A stretch of DNA of 64,000 bases. Source: Vespa crabro. Taxonomy: Eukaryota > Arthropoda > Insecta > Hymenoptera > Vespidae. Under the pieces are notes generated by a model that saw only the letters and a list, made by a program, of their open reading frames with translations, did no database searches and was not told where the DNA came from. The position numbers and the translations under genes are program-made. Shown piece by piece: positions 1 through 12,469 of this stretch. The stretch is taken from contig NC_060967.1 of NCBI RefSeq assembly GCF_910589235.1, positions 4,255,938 through 4,319,937 of the forward strand, in the 5' to 3' direction. Positions within the stretch are counted from its first letter, which is position 1. Each line of letters starts with the position of its first letter.

Positions 1-138
1 GAAGGAATTATTTCAATGTTTTCACGATTTTATCTCCGCATATAGAGAAATTCGCATGTGTCGATCAGGTTTTTCGATAAATTTCATGTTAATACTCGTA
101 TTTACTCATAGTCACAGTTATATTATTGTTATATTCTT

Positions 139-158
139 TATTCTGCGTCGACAGAATA
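139..158. repeat. Inverted repeat around GTCGAC, present in every unit
   Basis: TATTCTG and CAGAATA form a perfect 7-bp stem around a 6-base spacer (CGTCGA in A, CTTCGA in B). In A units the spacer region also contains the palindrome GTCGAC at 147-152. The stem bases are intact even in the deleted haplotype C units, where the deletion lies two bases outside the stem. Haplotype D units with GTCGATAG lose the innermost pair. Confidence 0.6.
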
Positions 159-210
159 TGAAATAATTGAAATTGAATGAGATTTCAACCTTTCGCTTTT
201 CGACGATACG

Positions 211-231
211 ACTATTTGTGCGAAAAATAGT
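211..231. repeat. Inverted repeat ACTATTT / AAATAGT
   Basis: A perfect 7-bp inverted repeat with a 7-base spacer (GTGCGAA), found in most units. Units with AAAAATCC, AAAAATCGTC or AAAAATCGTATATACG lose the right arm (10111, 26621, 28979, 34708, 37741, 40773, 48860, 50882), and those with GATACGTCTA lose the left-end base. An outer 8-bp pair (GATACGAC at 205-212 and GTCGTATC at 259-266) surrounds and slightly overlaps it, so the two stems cannot both form completely. Confidence 0.5.
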
Positions 232-238
232 ATATAAG
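231..238 (+). promoter_or_regulatory. TATA-box-like motif in each unit (TATATAAG)
   Basis: TATATAAG matches the eukaryotic TATA-box consensus and recurs once per unit at position 231 in most copies. In a minority it becomes TATATACG, usually together with GATATGAAAC and sometimes GTGTTCAAGG downstream. In DNA this AT-rich the match could be chance, and no initiator or downstream gene supports promoter use. It is noted because satellite transcription is known in many eukaryotes. Confidence 0.2.
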
Positions 239-337
239 ATATGGAACAATGTTCAAACGTCGTATCCAAGGTAAAATAGATGTTTGGTCTCCTGAAAGAC
301 AATGTCCGAATCGATTGGTAACATTTTTCAAACTGTA

Positions 338-674
338 GAAGGAATTATTTCAATGTTATCAGGATTTTAAACCCGTATAAAGCGAAATTCGCTTGTGTCG
401 ATCAGGTTTTTCGATAAATTTCATGTTAATACTCGTATTTTCTCATAGTCACAGTTATATCTTTGTTATATTCTTTATTCTGCTTCGACAGAATATGAAA
501 TAATTGAAATTGAATGAGATTTCAACCTATCGTTTTTCGACGATACGACTATTTGTGCGAAAAATAGTATATAAGATATGGAACAATGTTCAAACGTCGT
601 ATCCAAGGTAAAATAGATGTTTGGTCTCCTGAAAGACTATGTCCGAATCGTTTGGTAACATTTTTCAAACTGTA
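338..674 (+). repeat. B1-type satellite unit (representative; 21 copies)
   Basis: B1 units carry ATCAGGATTTTAAA from unit position 21, then usually CCGCATAAAGCG, TTCGCTTG at 51-58, ATATCTTTGTT near 120-130, TGCTTCGAC around 145-152 and CTATCGTTTTT around 191-200. Copies start at 338, 1012, 22914, 24936, 25947, 28305, 30327, 31338, 32012, 35045, 40436, 41110, 46501, 49197, 49871, 51219, 51892, 53240, 53914, 56947 and 58632. Minor versions have AAAACCG or AAACACG in place of AAACCCG, and ATAGATAAA or AAAGATAAA in place of AAAGCGAAA. Units at 1012, 51219 and 53914 have the A-type TTATTGTT, and those at 31338, 40436 and 51219 the A-type T192, so these copies are partly converted. Confidence 0.9.
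380..394. repeat. 15-base palindrome specific to B1 units
   Basis: AAGCGAA-A-TTCGCTT is a perfect 7-bp inverted repeat around one central base, at unit positions 43-57. It is present in B units with AAAGCGAAATTCGCTTG. A units have ATAGAGAAATTCGCATG, which breaks it, and many B2 units have GATAAATTCG, which also breaks it. A units with ATAGCG keep a 5-bp core. A dimeric DNA-binding protein site is possible but unproven. Confidence 0.6.
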
Positions 675-1348
675 GAAGGAATTATTTCAATGTTTTCACG
701 ATTTTATCTCCGCATATAGAGAAATTCGCATGTGTCGATCAGGTTTTTCGATAAATTTCATGTTAATACTCGTATTTTCTAATAGTCACAGTTATATTAT
801 TGTTATATTCTTTATTCTGCGTCGACAGAATATGAAATAATTGAAATTGAATGAGATTTCAACCTTTCGCTTTTCGACGATACGACTATTTGTGCGAAAA
901 ATAGTATATAAGATATGGAACAATGTTCAAACGTCGTATCCAAGGTAAAATAGATGTTTGGTCTCCTGAAAGACCATGTCCGAATCGATTGGTAACATTT
1001 TTCAAACTGTAGAAGGAATTATTTCAATGTTATCAGGATTTTAAACCCGCATAAAGCGAAATTCGCTTGTGTCGATCAGGTTTTTCGATAAATTTCATGT
1101 TAATACTCGTATTTTCTCATAGTCACAGTTATATTATTGTTATATTCTTTATTCTGCTTCGACAGAATATGAAATAATTGAAATTGAATGAGATTTCAAC
1201 CTATCGTTTTTCGACGATACGACTATTTGTGCGAAAAATAGTATATAAGATATGGAACAATGTTCAAACGTCGTATCCAAGGTAAAATAGATGTTTGGTC
1301 TCCTGAAAGACTATGTCCGAATCGTTTGGTAACATTTTTCAAACTGTA

Positions 1349-4300
1349 GAAGGAATTATTTCAATGTTTTCACGATTTTATCTCCGCATATAGAGAAATT
1401 CGCATGTGTCGATCAGGTTTTTCGATAAATTTCATGTTAATACTCGTATTTACTCATAGTCACAGTTATATTATTGTTATATTCTTTATTCTGCGTCGAC
1501 AGAATATGAAATAATTGAAATTGAATGAGATTTCAACCTTTCGCTTTTCGACGATACGACTATTTGTGCGAAAAATAGTATATAAGATATGGAACAATGT
1601 TCAAACGTCGTATCCAAGGTAAAATAGATGTTTGGTCTCCTGAAAGACTATGTCCGAATCGTTTGGTAACATTTTTCAAACTGTAGAAGGAATTATTTCA
1701 ATGTTTTCACGATTTTATCTCCGCATATAGAGAAATTCGCATGTGTCGATCAGGTTTTTCGATAAATTTCATGTTAATACTCGTATTTACTCATAGTCAC
1801 AGTTATATTATTGTTATATTCTTTATTCTGCGTCGACAGAATATGAAATAATTGAAATTGAATGAGATTTCAACCTTTCGCTTTTCGACGATACGACTAT
1901 TTGTGCGAAAAATAGTATATAAGATATGGAACAATGTTCAAACGTCGTATCCAAGGTAAAATAGATGTTTGGTCTCCTGAAAGACTATGTCCGAATCGTT
2001 TGGTAACATTTTTCAAACTGTAGAAGGAATTATTTCAATGTTTTCACGATTTTATCTCCGCATATAGAGAAATTCGCATGTGTCGATCAGGTTTTTCGAT
2101 AAATTTCATGTTAATACTCGTATTTACTCATAGTCACAGTTATATTATTGTTATATTCTTTATTCTGCGTCGACAGAATATGAAATAATTGAAATTGAAT
2201 GAGATTTCAACCTTTCGCTTTTCGACGATACGACTATTTGTGCGAAAAATAGTATATAAGATATGGAACAATGTTCAAACGTCGTATCCAAGGTAAAATA
2301 GATGTTTGGTCTCCTGAAAGACTATGTCCGAATCGTTTGGTAACATTTTTCAAACTGTAGAAGGAATTATTTCAATGTTTTCACGATTTTATCTCCGCAT
2401 ATAGAGAAATTCGCATGTGTCGATCAGGTTTTTCGATAAATTTCATGTTAATACTCGTATTTACTCATAGTCACAGTTATATTATTGTTATATTCTTTAT
2501 TCTGCGTCGACAGAATATGAAATAATTGAAATTGAATGAGATTTCAACCTTTCGCTTTTCGACGATACGACTATTTGTGCGAAAAATAGTATATAAGATA
2601 TGGAACAATGTTCAAACGTCGTATCCAAGGTAAAATAGATGTTTGGTCTCCTGAAAGACTATGTCCGAATCGTTTGGTAACATTTTTCAAACTGTAGAAG
2701 GAATTATTTCAATGTTTTCACGATTTTATCTCCGCATATAGCGAAATTCGCATGTGTCGATCAGGTTTTTCGATAAATTTCATGTTAATACTCGTATTTA
2801 CTCATAGTCACAGTTATATTATTGTTATATTCTTTATTCTGCGTCGACAGAATATGAAATAATTGAAATTGAATGAGATTTCAACCTTTCGCTTTTCGAC
2901 GATACGACTATTTGTGCGAAAAATAGTATATAAGATATGGAACAATGTTCAAACGTCGTATCCAAGGTAAAATAGATGTTTGGTCTCCTGAAAGACTATG
3001 TCCGAATCGTTTGGTAACATTTTTCAAACTGTAGAAGGAATTATTTCAATGTTTTCACGATTTTATCTCCGCATATAGAGAAATTCGCATGTGTCGATCA
3101 GGTTTTTCGATAAATTTCATGTTAATACTCGTATTTACTCATAGTCACAGTTATATTATTGTTATATTCTTTATTCTGCGTCGACAGAATATGAAATAAT
3201 TGAAATTGAATGAGATTTCAACCTTTCGCTTTTCGACGATACGACTATTTGTGCGAAAAATAGTATATAAGATATGGAACAATGTTCAAACGTCGTATCC
3301 AAGGTAAAATAGATGTTTGGTCTCCTGAAAGACTATGTCCGAATCGTTTGGTAACATTTTTCAAACTGTAGAAGGAATTATTTCAATGTTTTCACGATTT
3401 TATCTCCGCATATAGAGAAATTCGCATGTGTCGATCAGGTTTTTCGATAAATTTCATGTTAATACTCGTATTTACTCATAGTCACAGTTATATTATTGTT
3501 ATATTCTTTATTCTGCGTCGACAGAATATGAAATAATTGAAATTGAATGAGATTTCAACCTTTCGCTTTTCGACGATACGACTATTTGTGCGAAAAATAG
3601 TATATAAGATATGGAACAATGTTCAAACGTCGTATCCAAGGTAAAATAGATGTTTGGTCTCCTGAAAGACTATGTCCGAATCGTTTGGTAACATTTTTCA
3701 AACTGTAGAAGGAATTATTTCAATGTTTTCACGATTTTATCTCCGCATATAGAGAAATTCGCATGTGTCGATCAGGTTTTTCGATAAATTTCATGTTAAT
3801 ACTCGTATTTACTCATAGTCACAGTTATATTATTGTTATATTCTTTATTCTGCGTCGACAGAATATGAAATAATTGAAATTGAATGAGATTTCAACCTTT
3901 CGCTTTTCGACGATACGACTATTTGTGCGAAAAATAGTATATAAGATATGGAACAATGTTCAAACGTCGTATCCAAGGTAAAATAGATGTTTGGTCTCCT
4001 GAAAGACTATGTCCGAATCGTTTGGTAACATTTTTCAAACTGTAGAAGGAATTATTTCAATGTTTTCACGATTTTATCTCCGCATATAGAGAAATTCGCA
4101 TGTGTCGATCAGGTTTTTCGATAAATTTCATGTTAATACTCGTATTTACTCATAGTCACAGTTATATTATTGTTATATTCTTTATTCTGCGTCGACAGAA
4201 TATGAAATAATTGAAATTGAATGAGATTTCAACCTTTCGCTTTTCGACGATACGACTATTTGTGCGAAAAATAGTATATAAGATATGGAACAATGTTCAA

Positions 4301-7300
4301 ACGTCGTATCCAAGGTAAAATAGATGTTTGGTCTCCTGAAAGACTATGTCCGAATCGTTTGGTAACATTTTTCAAACTGTAGAAGGAATTATTTCAATGT
4401 TTTCACGATTTTATCTCCGCATATAGAGAAATTCGCATGTGTCGATCAGGTTTTTCGATAAATTTCATGTTAATACTCGTATTTACTCATAGTCACAGTT
4501 ATATTATTGTTATATTCTTTATTCTGCGTCGACAGAATATGAAATAATTGAAATTGAATGAGATTTCAACCTTTCGCTTTTCGACGATACGACTATTTGT
4601 GCGAAAAATAGTATATAAGATATGGAACAATGTTCAAACGTCGTATCCAAGGTAAAATAGATGTTTGGTCTCCTGAAAGACTATGTCCGAATCGTTTGGT
4701 AACATTTTTCAAACTGTAGAAGGAATTATTTCAATGTTTTCACGATTTTATCTCCGCATATAGAGAAATTCGCATGTGTCGATCAGGTTTTTCGATAAAT
4801 TTCATGTTAATACTCGTATTTACTCATAGTCACAGTTATATTATTGTTATATTCTTTATTCTGCGTCGACAGAATATGAAATAATTGAAATTGAATGAGA
4901 TTTCAACCTTTCGCTTTTCGACGATACGACTATTTGTGCGAAAAATAGTATATAAGATATGGAACAATGTTCAAACGTCGTATCCAAGGTAAAATAGATG
5001 TTTGGTCTCCTGAAAGACTATGTCCGAATCGTTTGGTAACATTTTTCAAACTGTAGAAGGAATTATTTCAATGTTTTCACGATTTTATCTCCGCATATAG
5101 AGAAATTCGCATGTGTCGATCAGGTTTTTCGATAAATTTCATGTTAATACTCGTATTTACTCATAGTCACAGTTATATTATTGTTATATTCTTTATTCTG
5201 CGTCGACAGAATATGAAATAATTGAAATTGAATGAGATTTCAACCTTTCGCTTTTCGACGATACGACTATTTGTGCGAAAAATAGTATATAAGATATGGA
5301 ACAATGTTCAAACGTCGTATCCAAGGTAAAATAGATGTTTGGTCTCCTGAAAGACTATGTCCGAATCGTTTGGTAACATTTTTCAAACTGTAGAAGGAAT
5401 TATTTCAATGTTTTCACGATTTTATCTCCGCATATAGAGAAATTCGCATGTGTCGATCAGGTTTTTCGATAAATTTCATGTTAATACTCGTATTTACTCA
5501 TAGTCACAGTTATATTATTGTTATATTCTTTATTCTGCGTCGACAGAATATGAAATAATTGAAATTGAATGAGATTTCAACCTTTCGCTTTTCGACGATA
5601 CGACTATTTGTGCGAAAAATAGTATATAAGATATGGAACAATGTTCAAACGTCGTATCCAAGGTAAAATAGATGTTTGGTCTCCTGAAAGACTATGTCCG
5701 AATCGTTTGGTAACATTTTTCAAACTGTAGAAGGAATTATTTCAATGTTTTCACGATTTTATCTCCGCATATAGAGAAATTCGCATGTGTCGATCAGGTT
5801 TTTCGATAAATTTCATGTTAATACTCGTATTTACTCATAGTCACAGTTATATTATTGTTATATTCTTTATTCTGCGTCGACAGAATATGAAATAATTGAA
5901 ATTGAATGAGATTTCAACCTTTCGCTTTTCGACGATACGACTATTTGTGCGAAAAATAGTATATAAGATATGGAACAATGTTCAAACGTCGTATCCAAGG
6001 TAAAATAGATGTTTGGTCTCCTGAAAGACTATGTCCGAATCGTTTGGTAACATTTTTCAAACTGTAGAAGGAATTATTTCAATGTTTTCACGATTTTATC
6101 TCCGCATATAGAGAAATTCGCATGTGTCGATCAGGTTTTTCGATAAATTTCATGTTAATACTCGTATTTACTCATAGTCACAGTTATATTATTGTTATAT
6201 TCTTTATTCTGCGTCGACAGAATATGAAATAATTGAAATTGAATGAGATTTCAACCTTTCGCTTTTCGACGATACGACTATTTGTGCGAAAAATAGTATA
6301 TAAGATATGGAACAATGTTCAAACGTCGTATCCAAGGTAAAATAGATGTTTGGTCTCCTGAAAGACTATGTCCGAATCGTTTGGTAACATTTTTCAAACT
6401 GTAGAAGGAATTATTTCAATGTTTTCACGATTTTATCTCCGCATATAGAGAAATTCGCATGTGTCGATCAGGTTTTTCGATAAATTTCATGTTAATACTC
6501 GTATTTACTCATAGTCACAGTTATATTATTGTTATATTCTTTATTCTGCGTCGACAGAATATGAAATAATTGAAATTGAATGAGATTTCAACCTTTCGCT
6601 TTTCGACGATACGACTATTTGTGCGAAAAATAGTATATAAGATATGGAACAATGTTCAAACGTCGTATCCAAGGTAAAATAGATGTTTGGTCTCCTGAAA
6701 GACTATGTCCGAATCGTTTGGTAACATTTTTCAAACTGTAGAAGGAATTATTTCAATGTTTTCACGATTTTATCTCCGCATATAGAGAAATTCGCATGTG
6801 TCGATCAGGTTTTTCGATAAATTTCATGTTAATACTCGTATTTACTCATAGTCACAGTTATATTATTGTTATATTCTTTATTCTGCGTCGACAGAATATG
6901 AAATAATTGAAATTGAATGAGATTTCAACCTTTCGCTTTTCGACGATACGACTATTTGTGCGAAAAATAGTATATAAGATATGGAACAATGTTCAAACGT
7001 CGTATCCAAGGTAAAATAGATGTTTGGTCTCCTGAAAGACTATGTCCGAATCGTTTGGTAACATTTTTCAAACTGTAGAAGGAATTATTTCAATGTTTTC
7101 ACGATTTTATCTCCGCATATAGAGAAATTCGCATGTGTCGATCAGGTTTTTCGATAAATTTCATGTTAATACTCGTATTTACTCATAGTCACAGTTATAT
7201 TATTGTTATATTCTTTATTCTGCGTCGACAGAATATGAAATAATTGAAATTGAATGAGATTTCAACCTTTCGCTTTTCGACGATACGACTATTTGTGCGA

Positions 7301-9099
7301 AAAATAGTATATAAGATATGGAACAATGTTCAAACGTCGTATCCAAGGTAAAATAGATGTTTGGTCTCCTGAAAGACTATGTCCGAATCGTTTGGTAACA
7401 TTTTTCAAACTGTAGAAGGAATTATTTCAATGTTTTCACGATTTTATCTCCGCATATAGAGAAATTCGCATGTGTCGATCAGGTTTTTCGATAAATTTCA
7501 TGTTAATACTCGTATTTACTCATAGTCACAGTTATATTATTGTTATATTCTTTATTCTGCGTCGACAGAATATGAAATAATTGAAATTGAATGAGATTTC
7601 AACCTTTCGCTTTTCGACGATACGACTATTTGTGCGAAAAATAGTATATAAGATATGGAACAATGTTCAAACGTCGTATCCAAGGTAAAATAGATGTTTG
7701 GTCTCCTGAAAGACTATGTCCGAATCGTTTGGTAACATTTTTCAAACTGTAGAAGGAATTATTTCAATGTTTTCACGATTTTATCTCCGCATATAGAGAA
7801 ATTCGCATGTGTCGATCAGGTTTTTCGATAAATTTCATGTTAATACTCGTATTTACTCATAGTCACAGTTATATTATTGTTATATTCTTTATTCTGCGTC
7901 GACAGAATATGAAATAATTGAAATTGAATGAGATTTCAACCTTTCGCTTTTCGACGATACGACTATTTGTGCGAAAAATAGTATATAAGATATGGAACAA
8001 TGTTCAAACGTCGTATCCAAGGTAAAATAGATGTTTGGTCTCCTGAAAGACTATGTCCGAATCGTTTGGTAACATTTTTCAAACTGTAGAAGGAATTATT
8101 TCAATGTTTTCACGATTTTATCTCCGCATATAGAGAAATTCGCATGTGTCGATCAGGTTTTTCGATAAATTTCATGTTAATACTCGTATTTACTCATAGT
8201 CACAGTTATATTATTGTTATATTCTTTATTCTGCGTCGACAGAATATGAAATAATTGAAATTGAATGAGATTTCAACCTTTCGCTTTTCGACGATACGAC
8301 TATTTGTGCGAAAAATAGTATATAAGATATGGAACAATGTTCAAACGTCGTATCCAAGGTAAAATAGATGTTTGGTCTCCTGAAAGACTATGTCCGAATC
8401 GTTTGGTAACATTTTTCAAACTGTAGAAGGAATTATTTCAATGTTTTCACGATTTTATCTCCGCATATAGAGAAATTCGCATGTGTCGATCAGGTTTTTC
8501 GATAAATTTCATGTTAATACTCGTATTTACTCATAGTCACAGTTATATTATTGTTATATTCTTTATTCTGCGTCGACAGAATATGAAATAATTGAAATTG
8601 AATGAGATTTCAACCTTTCGCTTTTCGACGATACGACTATTTGTGCGAAAAATAGTATATAAGATATGGAACAATGTTCAAACGTCGTATCCAAGGTAAA
8701 ATAGATGTTTGGTCTCCTGAAAGACTATGTCCGAATCGTTTGGTAACATTTTTCAAACTGTAGAAGGAATTATTTCAATGTTTTCACGATTTTATCTCCG
8801 CATATAGAGAAATTCGCATGTGTCGATCAGGTTTTTCGATAAATTTCATGTTAATACTCGTATTTACTCATAGTCACAGTTATATTATTGTTATATTCTT
8901 TATTCTGCGTCGACAGAATATGAAATAATTGAAATTGAATGAGATTTCAACCTTTCGCTTTTCGACGATACGACTATTTGTGCGAAAAATAGTATATAAG
9001 ATATGGAACAATGTTCAAACGTCGTATCCAAGGTAAAATAGATGTTTGGTCTCCTGAAAGACTATGTCCGAATCGTTTGGTAACATTTTTCAAACTGTA
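1349..9099 (+). repeat. Block 2: homogenised run of 23 A units
   Basis: Units 5 to 27 are all A type with TTTACTCAT, CGCTTTTCG and a GACTATG...CGTTTGG end. By eye the only difference I find in 7,751 bp is at 2742, where the unit starting at 2697 has C instead of A (ATAGCGAAA for ATAGAGAAA). Eighteen consecutive units (3034-9099) look identical. No B unit or minor haplotype occurs. This contrasts with the rest of the window, where neighbours usually differ, and suggests a recent local amplification. An assembly that mis-set the copy number in a perfect repeat could look the same. Confidence 0.85.
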
Positions 9100-12000
9100 G
9101 AAGGAATTATTTCAATGTTTTCACGATTTTATCTCCGCATATAGAGAAATTCGCATGTGTCGATCAGGTTTTTCGATAAATTTCATGTTAATACTCGTAT
9201 TTACACATAGTCACAGGTATATTATTGTTATATTCTTTATTCTGCGTCGACAGAATATGAAATAATTGAAATTGAATGAGATTTCAACCTTTCGCTTTTC
9301 GACGATACGACTATTTGTGCGAAAAATAGTATATAAGATATGGAACAATGTTCAAACGTCGTATCCAAGGTAAAATAGATGTTTGGTCTCCTGAAAGACT
9401 ATGTCCGAATCGATTGGTAAAATTTTTCAAACTGTAGAAGGAATTATTTCAATGTTTTCACGATTTTATCTCCGCATATAGAGAAATTCGCATGTGTCGA
9501 TCAGGTTTTTCGATAAATTTCATGTTAATACTCGTATTTTCTAATAGTCACAGTTATATTATTGTTATATTCTTTATTCTGCGTCGACAGAATATGAAAT
9601 AATTGAAATTGAATGAGATTTCAACCTTTCGTTTTTCGACGATACGACTATTTGTGCGAAAAATAGTATATACGATATGAAACAATGTTCAAACGTCGTA
9701 TCCAAGGTAAAATAGATGTTTGGTCTCCTGAAAGACTATGTCCGAATCGATTGGTAACATTTTTCAAACTGTAGAAGGAATTATTTCAATGTTTTCACGA
9801 TTTTATCTCCGCATATAGCGAAATTCGCATGTGTCGATCAGGTTTTTCGATAAATTTCATGTTAATACTCGTATTTTCTCATAGTCACAGTTATATTATT
9901 GTTATATTCTTTATTCTGCGTCGACAGAATATAAAATAATTGAAATTGAATGAGATTTAAACCTTTCGTTTTTCGACGATACGACTATTTGTGCGAAAAA
10001 TAGTATATAAGATATGGAACAATGTTCAAACGTCGTATCCAAGGTAAAATAGATGTTTGGTCTCCTGAAAGACAATGTCCGAATCGTTTGGTAACATTTT
10101 TCAAACTGTAGAAGGAATTATTTCAATGTTATCAGGATTTTAAAACCGCATAAAGCGAAATTCGCTTGTGTCGATCAGGTTTTTCGATAAATTTCATGTT
10201 AATACTCGTATTTTCTCATAGTCACAGTTATATTATTGTTATATTCTTTATTCTGCGTCGACAGAATATGAAATAATTGAAATTGAATGAGATTTCAACC
10301 TTTCGTTTTTCGACGATACGACTATTTGTGCGAAAAATCCTATATAAGATATGGAACAATGTTCAAACGTCGTATCCAAGGTAAAATAGATGTTTGGTCT
10401 CCTGAAAGACAATGTCCGAATCGATTGGTAACATTTTTCAAACTGTAGAAGGAATTATTTCAATGTTTTCACGATTTTATCTCCGCATATAGCGAAATTC
10501 GCATGTGTCGATCAGGTTTTTCGATAAATTTCATGTTAATACTCGTATTTTCTCATAGTCACAGTTATATTATTGTTATATTCTTTATTCTGCGTCGACA
10601 GAATATGAAATAATTGAAATTGAATGAGATTTCAACCTTTCGCTTTTCGACGATACGACTATTTGTGCGAAAAATAGTATATAAGATATGGAACAATGTT
10701 CAAACGTCGTATCCAAGGTAAAATAGATGTTTGGTCTCCTGAAAGACTATGTCCGAATCGATTGGTAACATTTTTCAAACTGTAGAAGGAATTATTTCAA
10801 TGTTTTCACGATTTTATCTCCGCATATAGCGAAATTCGCATGTGTCGATCAGGTTTTTCGATAAATTTCATGTTAATACTCGTATTTTCTCATAGTCACA
10901 GTTATATTATTGTTATATTCTTTATTCTGCGTCGACAGAATATGAAATAATTGAAATTGAATGAGATTTCAACCTTTCGCTTTTCGACGATACGACTATT
11001 TGTGCGAAAAATAGTATATAAGATATGGAACAATGTTCAAACGTCGTATCCAAGGTAAAATAGATGTTTGGTCTCCTGAAAGACTATGTCCGAATCGTTT
11101 GGTAACATTTTTCAAACTGTAGAAGGAATTATTTCAATGTTTTCACGATTTTATCTCCGCATATAGAGAAATTCGCATGTGTCGATCAGGTTTTTCGATA
11201 AATTTCATGTTAATACTCGTATTTACTCATAGTCACAGTTATATTATTGTTATATTCTTTATTCTGCGTCGACAGAATATGAAATAATTGAAATTGAATG
11301 AGATTTCAACCTTTCGCTTTTCGACGATACGACTATTTGTGCGAAAAATAGTATATAAGATATGGAACAATGTTCAAACGTCGTATCCAAGGTAAAATAG
11401 ATGTTTGGTCTCCTGAAAGACTATGTCCGAATCGTTTGGTAACATTTTTCAAACTGTAGAAGGAATTATTTCAATGTTTTCACGATTTTATCTCCGCATA
11501 TAGAGAAATTCGCATGTGTCGATCAGGTTTTTCGATAAATTTCATGTTAATACTCGTATTTACACATAGTCACACGTATATTATGGTTATATACTTTATT
11601 CTGCGTCGACAGAATATGAAATAATTGAAATTGAATGAGATTTCAACCTTTCGCTTTTCGACGATACGACTATTTGTGCGAAAAATAGTATATAAGATAT
11701 GGAACAATGTTCAAACGTCGTATCCAAGGTAAAATAGATGTTTGGTCTCCTGAAAGACTATGTCCGAATCGTTTGGTAACATTTTTCAAACTGTAGAAGG
11801 AATTATTTCAATGTTTTCACGATTTTATCTCCGCATATAGAGAAATTCGCATGTGTCGATCAGGTTTTTCGATAAATTTCATGTTAATACTCGTATTTTC
11901 TCATAGTCACAGTTATATTATTGTTATATTCTTTATTCTGCGTCGACAGAATATGAAATAATTGAAATTGAATGAGATTTCAACCTTTCGCTTTTCGACG

Positions 12001-12469
12001 ATACGACTATTTGTGCGAAAAATAGTATATAAGATATGGAACAATGTTCAAACGTCGTATCCAAGGTAAAATAGATGTTTGGTCTCCTGAAAGACTATGT
12101 CCGAATCGTTTGGTAACATTTTTCAAACTGTAGAAGGAATTATTTCAATGTTTTCACGATTTTATCTCCGCATATAGAGAAATTCGCATGTGTCGATCAG
12201 GTTTTTCGATAAATTTCATGTTAATACTCGTATTTACTCATAGTCACAGTTATATTATTGTTATATTCTTTATTCTGCGTCGACAGAATATGAAATAATT
12301 GAAATTGAATGAGATTTCAACCTTTCGCTTTTCGACGATACGACTATTTGTGCGAAAAATAGTATATAAGATATGGAACAATGTTCAAACGTCGTATCCA
12401 AGGTAAAATAGATGTTTGGTCTCCTGAAAGACAATGTCCGAATCGATTGGTAACATTTTTCAAACTGTA
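9100..12469 (+). repeat. Block 3: diversified A units with one mosaic
   Basis: Units 28 to 37 immediately follow the homogeneous run and vary strongly. The unit at 9100 has TTTACACAT and CACAGGTA; 9437 has CTAATAG, CGTTTTTCG and TATATACGATATGAAAC; 9774 has AATATAAAATAATTG and GATTTAAACC; 10111 is a B/A mosaic; 10448 and 10785 have ATAGCGAAA with TTTTCTCAT; 11459 carries most of haplotype C without its deletion. No complete B unit is present. Confidence 0.85.
10111..10447 (+). repeat. Mosaic unit: B head, A tail
   Basis: The first 60 bases are B1 type (ATCAGGATTTTAAA, AAAGCGAAATTCGCTTG), but from TTATTGTT onward the unit has A markers: TGCGTCGAC and CTTTCG. The switch lies between unit positions 57 and 123, or nearer 104, because it keeps TTTTCTCAT. 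It also has the rare AAAAATCCTATATAAG variant near position 224, shared with 37741 and, in part, 26621. Crossover or conversion within a unit is the simplest origin. Confidence 0.85.

Larger units (their letters stand above)
1..337 (+). repeat. Satellite unit, A-type reference copy (unit 1)
   Basis: This copy defines the unit coordinates used throughout. It has 50 C and 57 G in 337 bases (about 32% G+C) and 17 CpG, about twice expectation. A-type diagnostic bases are T21, C25, T33, C34, T35, T43, A56, A104, T124, A125, G147, T192 and C196. Position 46 is A in most A units and C in a minority. Positions 301 and 314 (here A and A) are normally T and T in A units, but change in A units that stand just before a B unit, as here. 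The unit has stops in all frames and shows no coding potential. Its phase is arbitrary: it is simply where the window begins. Confidence 0.95.
1..1348 (+). repeat. Block 1: alternating A-B-A-B units
   Basis: Units 1 to 4 alternate A (1), B1 (338), A (675) and B1 (1012). The two A units end with A or C at position 301 and A at 314 (GACAATG or GACCATG, then CGATTGG), while both B units end with T and T (GACTATG, CGTTTGG). This is the junction pattern that marks A-to-B boundaries throughout the window. The A unit at 675 carries TTTTCTAATAG instead of TTTACTCATAG. The block is continuous with the next at the same phase. Confidence 0.85.

Noticed and set aside
147..152. Bacterial plasmid, phage or integrative element origin
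   Set aside because: No coding sequence exists in 64 kb and the organisation is that of eukaryotic satellite DNA. Repeated short palindromes such as GTCGAC are simply part of the unit.
61..212. CENP-B box
   Set aside because: TTTCGATAAATTTC and TTTCGACGATACG contain TTCG but lack the required CGGG core end and the fixed A at the right spacing.
1..337. Internal duplication making 337 bp a dimer of about 168 bp
   Set aside because: Comparing the two halves by eye gave only short shared words such as TTTTCGA and no convincing alignment.
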